From NCBI GenBank assembly GCA_028278125.1, contig JANQEY010000266.1:1-30947 (forward strand): a DNA stretch of 30,947 nucleotides, read 5' to 3'. The first letter of the stretch is position 1, and the number at the start of each line of letters is the position of its first letter. A model generated the notes under the pieces. That model was not told the origin of the DNA and did no database searches. It saw only the letters and a program-made list of their open reading frames with translations. The DNA comes from a bacterium. GTDB lineage: Bacteria; Electryoneota; Electryoneia; Electryoneales; Electryoneaceae. The position numbers and the translations under genes are program-made. This document shows, piece after piece, positions 15,353 to 24,763 of this stretch.

Positions 15353-17380
15353 CTACTTACCAATTATATAATGATCAAACCAAGCGTGATCCCATTTAAT
15401 TTTCGCCAGGCGGTGAGTGTACTTGGTCAGGTTATGACCAGCCCCGGGATATATGATCAATTCGCAGGGAACATCAAGATAGGTATTTAACATCCGGTGT
15501 AAGCCCAGGCTGTGGGTTACAGGTACCCGTGGATCATTTTCACCCACATGAATTAGAACAGGTGTCGTAATACCGGGTTTGAGGGAATACAGCGGTGACG
15601 CAGCCTGGTATTCTTCAGGCTGTTCCCATGGCAAACCTTCCATGTAGTTAATGACATGTCCCGGAGTATCCTCTTCCAGTAATTGCATTGTCATGTCCAG
15701 AACACCCGCACCACTGCTTGCAGCCTTGAACCTGTTTGTGGAGATGAGGCAATTGGTCAGCAATCCCCCGTTACTCCAACCCTGCACAGCCAGTCGTTCC
15801 GGATCGACTATACCCTGTTCGATCAACGCATCAACACCAGCCATAATATCCTGAACATCGTAATCATTTTCATGACCGATCAGGTCGGTCAGGAATTTAT
15901 CACCATACCCTGTCGATCCACGGTAGTTCGGGGAGAGCATGGCGTAACCTTTTGCTGCATAAGCAGCCCTGCCGTATATCCAGAACAGGAAACAGTATTT
16001 CTCAGACATTGTCGGACCACCGTGCAGGGCAACAAGCAAGGGAAGGTTTCCTTCACCGTTATAATCCGGCGGTAGCTCCAGGATGCCCTCAACGGTATCG
16101 CCTTCAGCTCCAACCCATTTGAAGATAGAAATTTGCGGAAGTTTCCAGGTATCCACCTGTGGATTAAGACGGGAAAGCCTGTCTGATTTTCCTTTTTTAT
16201 AGAGAACAAGATCCTGGTAATATGTCAGTTCGCTTTGAATAACAACCAGGTCGCCCCTGTTCCCCACAAAACTGAAACCGTCAATAACAATGTCACCAGG
16301 TGTTAGGTTCCTGCTTGATCCATCATTAACGTCGATAGAGTAGACATGCTGGCGTGCTTTGTAGTCCCCGAGAACTGCCACTTCATCTTTGCCGGGATAC
16401 CAGCGAATATTTCCGGTTGTGCTTATTTCATTCGGCCTGGGAAGTCGTTTGATGTTTGCACCCTCTGCCCCATTAGCGAGATCTGCAACCAGGACTTCAG
16501 CCGGGTAACCGTCAAAGTCGACAGAAAAAGCAAGCTTGTAATTCAATGACCAGGCTAAGCCGCGAAGCCAGCCATAAGGTGAAGGCGCTTCTTCACGCCA
16601 GAGTTTATCTTCGAGGGTGGTAAGATTCTCGGTATCTGTGTTATAAATCATCACATCAGAAAAACCTTCGAGACTGACAAGTTTTCCATCTTCCGTTGTG
16701 ATTATAGCGATGTATTTTTGGTCGTGTGAAACAGCGAATGAATGAATATGCAGTTTCGGATCGAGTAATTGTTCATGTCGCCATGAGACAAGATCCAACT
16801 TCCATAGTTCGGAAACTTCATTGATACCATGACCAAACTTGAGCTTACCTTTATATTCCGAACGAAGGTCTTTCCATGCATCTATCAGGTGGTCTTTAGT
16901 GCGTGTGTAGTAAAGGGATTTACCATCTTCTGACAACTGGAAATCATAAATTCCATCCGGTATCCGGGTGACTGGAACAAGATCAGTACCATCGACATTT
17001 ATTCGCCAGACTTGTGCGCTGCCATCATAGGGTGGTTCATCGGCATTTGCCTGCTTATAATGACCAACGAAATAGATGCGTTTACTGTCCGGACTCCATT
17101 GAGGGCTAACCTCGTTGCCGGGATCAAAAGTCAACCGAAGCGTCTCTTTGCTTTTGTTATCTACAACCCAGATATCACGAGAACGCCTGTCATATTCCTT
17201 ATCCCACCTGTAATCCATGAAAGCTGTATATTTACCGTCCGGTGAAGCCTCACATCCGGATATAAAAACCTGGGAAAAATAATCTTCCGGAACAATATTA
17301 TGTGTTCTCTCTACATCCTGCCCGAAAGCAACGATGGCGAATAAGATAGTTAAGATGCCAGCCAGTACTATCTGTTTCAT
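15353..17380 (-). CDS. Secreted S9-family serine peptidase (dipeptidyl/acylaminoacyl-peptidase type)
   Basis: 675 residues. The N-terminus (MKQIVLAGILTILFAIVAFG) is a signal peptide, so it is exported. Residues about 30-400 form the seven-bladed propeller-like region of prolyl-oligopeptidase relatives, with blade motifs such as SPQWSPDSKRIYF. The C-terminal alpha/beta-hydrolase domain has the catalytic triad Ser536 (GWSNGG), Asp616 (ENDPRVP) and His649 (GAGHNL). Family members trim dipeptides or acylated residues from short peptides. The ATG at 17380 is preferred over the GTG one codon earlier because AGAGG lies five bases before it. The gene is convergent with msrAB and divergent from the lamin-tail gene. 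The exact substrate is not readable. Confidence 0.92.
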   Translation of the reverse strand: MKQIVLAGILTILFAIVAFGQDVERTHNIVPEDYFSQVFISGCEASPDGKYTAFMDYRWDKEYDRRSRDIWVVDNKSKETLRLTFDPGNEVSPQWSPDSKRIYFVGHYKQANADEPPYDGSAQVWRINVDGTDLVPVTRIPDGIYDFQLSEDGKSLYYTRTKDHLIDAWKDLRSEYKGKLKFGHGINEVSELWKLDLVSWRHEQLLDPKLHIHSFAVSHDQKYIAIITTEDGKLVSLEGFSDVMIYNTDTENLTTLEDKLWREEAPSPYGWLRGLAWSLNYKLAFSVDFDGYPAEVLVADLANGAEGANIKRLPRPNEISTTGNIRWYPGKDEVAVLGDYKARQHVYSIDVNDGSSRNLTPGDIVIDGFSFVGNRGDLVVIQSELTYYQDLVLYKKGKSDRLSRLNPQVDTWKLPQISIFKWVGAEGDTVEGILELPPDYNGEGNLPLLVALHGGPTMSEKYCFLFWIYGRAAYAAKGYAMLSPNYRGSTGYGDKFLTDLIGHENDYDVQDIMAGVDALIEQGIVDPERLAVQGWSNGGLLTNCLISTNRFKAASSGAGVLDMTMQLLEEDTPGHVINYMEGLPWEQPEEYQAASPLYSLKPGITTPVLIHVGENDPRVPVTHSLGLHRMLNTYLDVPCELIIYPGAGHNLTKYTHRLAKIKWDHAWFDHYIIGK

Positions 17381-17695
17381 CACTACCTCTCAGTTTTTTT
17401 CGTGTTCAAATAGTATTTCGAGTTTTTAAGGTACAACCAGTTATTAAGAGCTCCAATTTATCAGGAGAGATTTTACTCTTAAGAAGACTAAAGAAATAGT
17501 CAGGTGTTAACACGGAATTTTAAAATCAGAATGAGGCTCTCGGTTCCAGAAAAAATCTGAAATAGTTTTGGGTTTTTATGGTTTTCCATATTTGTATTTC
17601 CTAACTTAAATTTTACTGCCAATCCAACGTAACTGCTATAATAATACTGCTTTCCAAAACTTTTTACATAGTATATGAATGAGGAGGAGAACTCA
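17381..17695. promoter_or_regulatory. Divergent intergenic region between peptidase and lamin-tail gene
   Basis: 315 bases without a gene, AT-rich. It must hold two outward promoters. On the plus strand there is an extended -10 (listed separately). On the minus strand TACTAT near 17416-17421 with a weak TTGTAC upstream is a poor candidate. I see no strong operator palindrome. Confidence 0.5.
17634..17642 (+). promoter_or_regulatory. Extended -10 promoter element of the first lamin-tail gene
   Basis: TGCTATAAT at 17634-17642 is a perfect TATAAT preceded by the TGn extension, which can replace a good -35. TTTACT at 17612-17617 is the best -35 match but sits 19 bases away. Initiation near 17649 would give a leader of about 47 bases. 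Confidence 0.5.
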
Positions 17696-20600
17696 ATGAA
17701 GAAACTGACAGGGATTATTTGTTTTACTATCCTAATACTATTTACAGGCACAGCAAATGCTGAATTAATTATTACGGAAATCATGAAAGATCCATTGGAT
17801 TATAGCGATTCCTGGGCGGAATGGTTCGAGATATATAACAACAGCCCGGATTCGGTTCACATGGAAGGATATACGATTTTTGATAATGACTGGGACAGCC
17901 ACACTATAGGTGAATTTTCTTTTGGACCTTACGATGTCGTCTGTCTTGGTAATTATGCTGATCCAGTCTGGAATGGAAATATTGGAATGGATTACGTTTA
18001 TAACGGATTCTGGCTGGACAACGCCGACGATGAAATAATTATTCATGACGACATGGGAAACCTGGTCGATGAGGTCTGGTACGACGATGGAGTATTATGG
18101 CCGGATTATGATGGCGCTTCGATGATGCTGACCGACATAGCCCAGGATAATAACGATCCCGCATACTGGAGACATTCCACGATTGACTGGTCCGGCGGTG
18201 ATTTTGGTTCCCCGCGTGAGCTTAATGAGGGTCCCTATACAGCTCCCAACCTTGTAATCAGCGAAATTATGTATGATCCCATGGCATCCAGTGATTCATA
18301 CGGTGAATGGTTGGAGGTTTATAATACGGAAGTGGATTCAGTAAACCTCAGGCTCTGGTATCTTATCGATAATGATGGTGGCACTTACAGGTTTACAAAT
18401 CATGTTTATATACAACCAGGAGAATATTTTGTTATTGCTCAATACTGGGATCCCGTGTGGAATGGAAATGTAGATGAAGACTGGCAATACACCGGCATCT
18501 GGCTTGATAATACTAATGATGGATTTACAATAGCTGACCATCTTGATAATACAATCGATGCAGTAATTTACGATGAAGGTGCCGGATGGATGGAGTGTTA
18601 TGGCGCATCGTTGTACCTGGAAGATCTTGAGGCAGATAACAACGATCCGGTCAACTGGGCCAGGTCAACTGAAGCATGGTTTGAAAGCGCAGGTGATTTC
18701 GGCTCACCTGGGGAAGAGAACCAGGATCCTTACATAGTTCCGGAGCTTGTTATAACTGAGATAATGTATGATCCATATGCTGCTTCTGATGCCTACGCTG
18801 AATGGTTCGAAGTATATAATCCCGGTGTAGATCCAATCAATTTCCGATTATGGGAATTCGTTGATGACGGCGGAAACTATTTCAGCCCAACTGAAGCGTT
18901 ATGGTTGCAACCAGGTGAGTACTTCATCTTCGCCAGGTATGCTGATCCGGTATGGAATGGAAATATAGAAGAAGATTACGTTTATACCGTTTTTTATCTA
19001 GATGACATTGATGATGAAATTGCCATAACAGACCTCTACGGCAACCTGATAGACGAAGTCAATTATGATGAAGAAAATGGGTGGATCGCCTCATATGGCG
19101 CATCTATATACCTGAATGACCTCGAAGCGGATAATAATGATCCGGCAAACTGGGAAATGTCTACTGTTGCCTGGGAAGGCAGCATGGGTGATTTCGGCTC
19201 CCCGGGCGAAGAAAACCAGGCTGGCTATACCATTCCTGATGTATTAATAACCGAAATTATGTATGATCCGCATGCTGTCGCAGATAGCTATGGAGAATGG
19301 TTCGAGGTATATAACGCAGGTGACGAACCAGCCAATTTACGGCTTTGGAAACTTAATGATCTCGATTGGGATGATCACACTATACCTTCAGACCTGTGGG
19401 TTCAGCCAGGGGAATATCTGCTCCTGGCACTGTTTGGTGATCCTGTATGGAACGGAAATATAGAGGAGGATTATGATTATCATAACTTCTATTTCGACAA
19501 TACCGCTGATGCACTAATCATAACAGATTTGCGAGGTAACCAGATTGATATAGTTGAATATGATGAGGAAGGTACTTTCCCGGAAACCTTCGGTGCCAGT
19601 ATCTACTTGACTGATCTGGAAGCGGACAATAACGATGGAACAAACTGGGATATTTCTACATGGCCATGGCCAGGCAGTTTTGGTGATTTTGGCACACCCG
19701 GCGAAGCAAACCAGGGAGCATATGTACCGCCGAATATTATCATCACCGAAATAATGATTGATCCACACGCGTCAACCGATGGATGGGGTGAGTGGGTTGA
19801 AATTTATAACGCTGAACCGGACTCAATAAACCTGCGTTATTGGGACCTATATGATAACGGTAACAACACCCACACCATTAACCAGGATCTTTGGATAAAT
19901 TCAGAGGAATACTTATTGATTGCCCAGTCCGCGGATACAGTCTGGAATGGAAATGTAAATCCTGACTACGTACAAGGTTGGGTTTGGTTTGACAATGATG
20001 AAGACGAGCTGATTCTCCAGGATCACCGGCATAATGTCATTGATATTGTTGAATACGACTCGACCTTCAACATCCATGCAGGTTGTTCAATTTACCTGAC
20101 TGACTTGCAGAGTGATAACAATGATCCGGCAAACTGGGCAATCAGTGATATCCAGTGGCCGGGAACTGCAGGAGATTTTGGTTCTCCCGGCGAACCTAAC
20201 CAGGTTCCACAACCTACTGCCCAGATTGTGATAACTGAAATAATGATTAATCCCTTAGTGTCTTTGGAATCCTATGGTGAGTGGTTTGAACTCTATAATG
20301 CTGGTGAGGAACCTGTTAACCTGCGGTATTATGATTTTTTAGACAACGAGTTTAACGCTCATACGGTTGTCACAGACCTAATCGTTGAACCAAATGAATA
20401 CAAACTCCTGGCTATTTATGGCGATCCTGCATGGAATGGTAATATTGATGAGGACTATGTCTACACCGGGATTACTTTTGATAATACCGAGGATGAGCTG
20501 ATCATCCGCGATATGCATGGTGCTGCTGTAGATGTTGTATTCTATGATGATGGCGGGGACTGGCCGCTAACTGAAGGTGCGTCCATGTACCTGATTAATC

Positions 20601-21364
20601 CATTCGAGGATAATTTTGTTGGTACATCCTGGACTACTTCAACGGAGTTGTGGCCTGGCAGTGATGGCGATTTTGGTTCTCCCGGACAGGCTAACTTTGA
20701 AGCGTATCTTACCCTCACCCCCATTGTTACTGAGATACCTGAAGAAGGCGGTGACCTTGTATTCGACACGCGTTTTATCAGCTACCTGCCCAATACATAC
20801 CAGAATGTGCGGTTCTGGACGGAAGTAGAAACCCCCGATGGATTTTTCTTCGAACTGACTTCACAACAGGTAACGGTTCCACCATACCTGGATATTACCG
20901 TCGAAGACATGACCCAGGAAATTCCCGACTATGCACCTGGCGGAACCTATACGTTCCTGGCACATATTGGCTATCCGAATATCTACCTGACAGACAGCTT
21001 TGAATTCACCAAGCTGGGATTGGAAGCATTTGGTTGGTCACGAGAAGACTGGGAGGGAGTTTTTGGTGGTTATGCATTTACTGCGGAAGAATTGCCAACT
21101 GTTTACGCGATGGAAAACGCGTATCCAAACCCGTTTAATCCGACAACAAACATAACCGTCTCTCTCCCTGAGGCAGCTGACCTGAAGGTGCTTGTTTACA
21201 ACGTAAACGGTCGTCTTGTCGCTGAGCTGGCCGACAACCGGTATAACGCCGGGTATCATCACCTGACATTCGACGCGTCGTTATTGGCAAGTGGGATGTA
21301 TTTTGTACAGGCTGTTGTTCCGGGACAATTGAATGAGGTTCAAAAAGTAATGCTGGTGAAATAA
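17696..21364 (+). CDS. Secreted surface protein with six lamin-tail-domain repeats and a T9SS sorting domain
   Basis: 1222 residues. A signal peptide (about 1-22, ending ANA) precedes six tandem lamin-tail-like repeats starting near residues 23, 186, 351, 516, 681 and 844, a period of 163-165. Each opens with (V/I)ITEIMxDP...GEWFEVYN, has a central DPVWNGN loop and closes with W(P)GxxGDFGSPGExNQ. A beta-rich linker (about 1004-1110, EIPEEGGDLVFDTRF...) and a T9SS type A sorting domain (YPNPFNPTT at 1143, ending MLVK) follow. Lamin-tail domains are Ig-like folds found in secreted nucleases and surface proteins; no enzyme domain is seen, so an adhesive or structural role is inferred. ATG 17696 is chosen over 17675 because GAGGAGGAG ends seven bases before it and the signal then starts MKK. 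Confidence 0.9.
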   Translation: MKKLTGIICFTILILFTGTANAELIITEIMKDPLDYSDSWAEWFEIYNNSPDSVHMEGYTIFDNDWDSHTIGEFSFGPYDVVCLGNYADPVWNGNIGMDYVYNGFWLDNADDEIIIHDDMGNLVDEVWYDDGVLWPDYDGASMMLTDIAQDNNDPAYWRHSTIDWSGGDFGSPRELNEGPYTAPNLVISEIMYDPMASSDSYGEWLEVYNTEVDSVNLRLWYLIDNDGGTYRFTNHVYIQPGEYFVIAQYWDPVWNGNVDEDWQYTGIWLDNTNDGFTIADHLDNTIDAVIYDEGAGWMECYGASLYLEDLEADNNDPVNWARSTEAWFESAGDFGSPGEENQDPYIVPELVITEIMYDPYAASDAYAEWFEVYNPGVDPINFRLWEFVDDGGNYFSPTEALWLQPGEYFIFARYADPVWNGNIEEDYVYTVFYLDDIDDEIAITDLYGNLIDEVNYDEENGWIASYGASIYLNDLEADNNDPANWEMSTVAWEGSMGDFGSPGEENQAGYTIPDVLITEIMYDPHAVADSYGEWFEVYNAGDEPANLRLWKLNDLDWDDHTIPSDLWVQPGEYLLLALFGDPVWNGNIEEDYDYHNFYFDNTADALIITDLRGNQIDIVEYDEEGTFPETFGASIYLTDLEADNNDGTNWDISTWPWPGSFGDFGTPGEANQGAYVPPNIIITEIMIDPHASTDGWGEWVEIYNAEPDSINLRYWDLYDNGNNTHTINQDLWINSEEYLLIAQSADTVWNGNVNPDYVQGWVWFDNDEDELILQDHRHNVIDIVEYDSTFNIHAGCSIYLTDLQSDNNDPANWAISDIQWPGTAGDFGSPGEPNQVPQPTAQIVITEIMINPLVSLESYGEWFELYNAGEEPVNLRYYDFLDNEFNAHTVVTDLIVEPNEYKLLAIYGDPAWNGNIDEDYVYTGITFDNTEDELIIRDMHGAAVDVVFYDDGGDWPLTEGASMYLINPFEDNFVGTSWTTSTELWPGSDGDFGSPGQANFEAYLTLTPIVTEIPEEGGDLVFDTRFISYLPNTYQNVRFWTEVETPDGFFFELTSQQVTVPPYLDITVEDMTQEIPDYAPGGTYTFLAHIGYPNIYLTDSFEFTKLGLEAFGWSREDWEGVFGGYAFTAEELPTVYAMENAYPNPFNPTTNITVSLPEAADLKVLVYNVNGRLVAELADNRYNAGYHHLTFDASLLASGMYFVQAVVPGQLNEVQKVMLVK
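17762..20710 (+). repeat. Six tandem ~495-bp coding repeats (lamin-tail units)
   Basis: Unit starts lie near 17762, 18251, 18746, 19241, 19736 and 20225, so spacing is 489-495 bases, whole codons. Units are alike but not identical. All six carry a D(P/T)(V/A)WNGN loop. Confidence 0.85.
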
Positions 21365-21390
21365 ACATCAATAATTTTGCACTGGATCTG

Positions 21391-21425
21391 ATAAATGGGA
21401 TCAGGGGATAGATGATCCCATTTAT
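21391..21425 (+). terminator. Strong hairpin between the two lamin-tail genes
   Basis: ATAAATGGGATC (21391-21402) pairs perfectly with GATCCCATTTAT (21414-21425) around an 11-base loop. The T-rich tail is weak and interrupted (CCATTTAATTA). It could be a leaky terminator or attenuator that lowers expression of the second gene, or an mRNA-stabilising structure. Confidence 0.5.
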
Positions 21426-21469
21426 CCATTTAATTATATATGAGAAACAGTATACAGGAGGAATATAAA

Positions 21470-24400
21470 ATGAAGAAAAGATTAAGGATTCTTTTAACAC
21501 TAGGATTAATGCTGTTTGCATTCACTGCATCAGCAGAATTGATCATTAATGAAATAATGAAGGACCCACTGGATTACAGCGATTCATACGCTGAATGGTT
21601 TGAGCTCTACAATGACAGCCCGGATTCTGTTGATCTTGCCGGTTATACGATTGCTGATAATAATGGTAATTCACATGTAATTACAGCCCTCGCTGTTGGT
21701 CCATATGATGTTTTTGTACTTGGGATTAATGGGAACCAGGGTTTAAATGGTCAAATAGAACTTGATTACGATTATGGAGGTTTTACACTTGATAATGGCG
21801 CCGATGAAGTTATCCTGTATGATGACATGATGGTTGTGGTCGATCAGGTTTGGTATGATGATGGTACGCTGTGGCCGGATGCTGACGGTGCGTCAATGAT
21901 GTTGATTGATCCCGCACTTGACAATAGTCTTCCGGAGAACTGGCGACTTTCCACGGTCGCCTGGGCTGATGGTGACTTTGGTTCACCGCGTGAATTGAAT
22001 GAGGGACCATATACAACCCCCAACCTTGTTATCAGCGAGATCATGTATGATCCTTATGCGTCTTCCGATTCATATGGTGAATGGTTCGAAGTTTACAATG
22101 CCGGCGCTGAAGCCGCAAACCTTCGTCTTTGGTATTTCACTGACGAGCCAGGTGCTTCTTATAGGTGGGTTGACCATTTTTTCATTGAGCCCGGTGCGTA
22201 TTCAATAATTGGTAAGAATGGGAATACTGGTTTAAATGGTAATGTAGTACTTGATTGGGATTATAGTGGTCACGATTTAGAGAATACCGAAGACGAAATC
22301 ATCCTCACTGACCTTTTCGGCAACCTGGTTGATGAAGTATGGTATGATGAGAACGATGGCTGGTATCCTACATATGGCGCCTCGATCTATTTAAACGATT
22401 TAGGGGCTGATAACAACGATCCGACCAATTGGGAAATGTCCACGGTAGCCTGGGAAGGCAGCACAGGTGACTTTGGATCCCCAGGCGAAGCCAACCAGGC
22501 AGGTTATACGATCCCGGATATTGTCATAACAGAGATATTATATGATCCTTATGCGTCGTCAGATACTTACGGTGAATGGTTCGAGGTATATAATGCCGGC
22601 GCAGATTCAATAAACTTCCGTTTGTGGCAATTTACCGAAACCAATGGCGCTAATGAATTTATACCAACTACCGATTACTGGATTCAACCCGGAGAGTATT
22701 TTGTCTTCGGTAAAAACGCAAATACCGGTTTAAATGGAAATGTGACACTCGATTTTGATTATAGCGGTTTTAACATGGAAGATACTTTCGATGAAATTGT
22801 TATCACAGACCTCCGTGGAAACCAGATAGATATAGTTGAATATGATGAGGAAGGCACTTTCCCTGATACGTACGGTGCTTCCATTTACCTGACCGATCTT
22901 GAAGCTGATAACAGTCTCGGAGAAAACTGGAACATCTCCACCTGGGCGTGGCCGGGAAGTACAGGTGATTTCGGATCACCAGGTGAACCTAACCAGGGAC
23001 CATATACAGCTCCCAATCTTGTTATCAGTGAAATAATGCTGGATCCATACGCATCAAGCGATACATATGGAGAATGGTTTGAATTGTACAGTTTTGAACC
23101 GGATTCCATTAATCTCCGGTACTGGGATTTTTACGATAACGACGGAAACAGTTTTACAATCTACCAAGACCTCTGGATCCATCCAGGCCAGTACATGATT
23201 TTTGTCAAAAACTCGAACACCGGTTTAAATGGAAATGTAACCGGCAGCTATGATTATGGCGGGATGAACCTTGATAATACAACGGACGAAATAATCATTC
23301 GTGACCATCTTCATAACATCATTGACATGGTAGAATACAACGAAACTTACACCATGCATTTCGGAGCTTCCATTTACCTGCTTGACCTTGAAAGTGACAA
23401 TAACGATCCCGTCAACTGGGCTATCAGCGATATTCAGTGGCCAGGTACAATGGGTGACTTTGGATCACCAGGCCAGGTTAACCAGGTGCCGCAACCTACT
23501 GCACAAGTAGTTATTACTGAAATGATGGTAGATCCGTTAGCAGCAAGTGATACCTATGGTGAGTGGTTTGAGTTATATAACGCCGGTGAAGATCCTATTA
23601 ATATGCGCTACTATGAGTTCTTTGATATTCATACTAATTCATTCACTATATATGAAGACTTTATCATAGAATCGAACGAATATGTGGTCTTCGGAGTAAA
23701 TAGTAATACCGGTTTGAACGGCAATGTTGACCTGGACTACGATTATGGAGGATTATCGTTCCATGACACAGACGACGAGTTGATTATCCAGGATATGCAT
23801 GGTGTAGATGTGGATGTCGTAACCTATGAAGAAGATGCAGGCTGGCCGCTGATAGAAGGTGCTTCAATGTACCTTATTAACCCATTTGAGGATAACAGTG
23901 TTGGTACTTCTTGGACATCTTCTACCGAAATGTGGCCGGGAAGCGCAGGTGATTTCGGATCACCAGGACAGGCGAATTTCGAAGCATACCTTATCGTCAC
24001 TCCAATTGTCACTGAAGTTCCTGAAGAAGGTGGTGACCTTGTGTTCGATACAAGATTTATCAGTTACCTGCCGAATACGTACCTGAATGTCAGGTTCTGG
24101 ACAGAAGTAGAAACACCTGACGGATTTATCTTCGAAGTATTCTCGCAATTGGTCACTGTTCCACCCTTCCTTGATATCACTGTTGAGGATATGACCCAGG
24201 AAATACCAGATTACGCCCCCGGTGGAAACTATTCTTTCCATGCTCATATCGGGTACCCGAATATTTTCCTGACCGACAGCTTCGATTGGACAAAGCTGGG
24301 TTTGGAAGCGTTCGGATGGACACATGAAGATTGGGAAGGTGTTTTTGGTGACGGCGTATTTACTGCTGAGGAACTGCCAACTGTTTATAAAATGGAAAAT

Positions 24401-24646
24401 GCGTATCCAAACCCGTTTAATCCTACGACAAACATCACTATTGCCTTGCCTGATGCATCTGACCTAAAAGTTATGGTATATAACATCAACGGTCGCCAGG
24501 TAGCTGAACTGGCAAACAGCCATTACAGCGCCGGGTATCATCACCTGGCACTTGATGCATCTAACCTGGCCAGCGGGATGTATTTTGTCAGGGCGGTTGT
24601 TCCGGGACAGCTGAATGAGGTGCAGAAGGTGATGCTTGTGAAGTAA
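21470..24646 (+). CDS. Secreted surface protein with five lamin-tail-domain repeats and a T9SS sorting domain
   Basis: 1058 residues, a paralog of the gene at 17696. Signal peptide about 1-22 (ending ASA), five lamin-tail repeats starting near 23, 186, 351, 517 and 680, the same beta-rich linker, and a T9SS sorting domain (YPNPFNPTT at 979, ending MLVK). Outer repeat segments match the first paralog closely, but the central loop of every repeat is N(T/Q)GLNGN in place of DPVWNGN. It has one repeat fewer. ATG 21470 is chosen over the ATG at 21440 because AGGAGG (21456-21461) lies eight bases before it and the signal starts MKKR. Probably exported and anchored to or shed from the surface; ligand unknown. 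Confidence 0.9.
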   Translation: MKKRLRILLTLGLMLFAFTASAELIINEIMKDPLDYSDSYAEWFELYNDSPDSVDLAGYTIADNNGNSHVITALAVGPYDVFVLGINGNQGLNGQIELDYDYGGFTLDNGADEVILYDDMMVVVDQVWYDDGTLWPDADGASMMLIDPALDNSLPENWRLSTVAWADGDFGSPRELNEGPYTTPNLVISEIMYDPYASSDSYGEWFEVYNAGAEAANLRLWYFTDEPGASYRWVDHFFIEPGAYSIIGKNGNTGLNGNVVLDWDYSGHDLENTEDEIILTDLFGNLVDEVWYDENDGWYPTYGASIYLNDLGADNNDPTNWEMSTVAWEGSTGDFGSPGEANQAGYTIPDIVITEILYDPYASSDTYGEWFEVYNAGADSINFRLWQFTETNGANEFIPTTDYWIQPGEYFVFGKNANTGLNGNVTLDFDYSGFNMEDTFDEIVITDLRGNQIDIVEYDEEGTFPDTYGASIYLTDLEADNSLGENWNISTWAWPGSTGDFGSPGEPNQGPYTAPNLVISEIMLDPYASSDTYGEWFELYSFEPDSINLRYWDFYDNDGNSFTIYQDLWIHPGQYMIFVKNSNTGLNGNVTGSYDYGGMNLDNTTDEIIIRDHLHNIIDMVEYNETYTMHFGASIYLLDLESDNNDPVNWAISDIQWPGTMGDFGSPGQVNQVPQPTAQVVITEMMVDPLAASDTYGEWFELYNAGEDPINMRYYEFFDIHTNSFTIYEDFIIESNEYVVFGVNSNTGLNGNVDLDYDYGGLSFHDTDDELIIQDMHGVDVDVVTYEEDAGWPLIEGASMYLINPFEDNSVGTSWTSSTEMWPGSAGDFGSPGQANFEAYLIVTPIVTEVPEEGGDLVFDTRFISYLPNTYLNVRFWTEVETPDGFIFEVFSQLVTVPPFLDITVEDMTQEIPDYAPGGNYSFHAHIGYPNIFLTDSFDWTKLGLEAFGWTHEDWEGVFGDGVFTAEELPTVYKMENAYPNPFNPTTNITIALPDASDLKVMVYNINGRQVAELANSHYSAGYHHLALDASNLASGMYFVRAVVPGQLNEVQKVMLVK
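21536..23986 (+). repeat. Five tandem ~490-bp coding repeats (lamin-tail units)
   Basis: Unit starts lie near 21536, 22025, 22520, 23018 and 23507. All five carry an N-x-GLNG loop. Unit 2 resembles unit 2 of the first paralog in its first half and unit 3 in its second half. Confidence 0.85.
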
Positions 24647-24674
24647 TAATTCGAATTCAAAACTACAACATCCA

Positions 24675-24704
24675 AAGGATCAGCGAAAAAGCTGATCCTT
24701 TTTT
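24675..24704 (+). terminator. Intrinsic terminator of the lamin-tail genes
   Basis: AAGGATCAGC (24675-24684) pairs perfectly with GCTGATCCTT (24691-24700) around GAAAAA and runs into TTTTTT. It starts 28 bases after the stop codon. Confidence 0.9.
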
Positions 24705-24709
24705 ATCCA

Positions 24710-24741
24710 AAAGAAAAACCGCTGCCGGAAACCGGCAGCGG
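24710..24741 (-). terminator. Intrinsic terminator of the cold-shock gene
   Basis: CCGCTGCCGG (24719-24728) pairs perfectly with CCGGCAGCGG (24732-24741) around AAA. On the minus strand it is followed by TTTTTCTTTT (24718 down to 24709). It begins 22 bases past the csp stop. Confidence 0.92.
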
Positions 24742-24763
24742 CTCACATCAGGATGTGGCATAT

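Noticed and set aside
17675..17695. Start of the first lamin-tail gene at the ATG 17675
   Set aside because: That start would translate through the GAGGAGG ribosome site and put acidic residues ahead of the signal peptide; ATG 17696 is better.
17762..23986. CRISPR-like or non-coding tandem array
   Set aside because: The repeats are about 495 bases, in frame, and encode one folded domain each; there are no short repeats with unique spacers.
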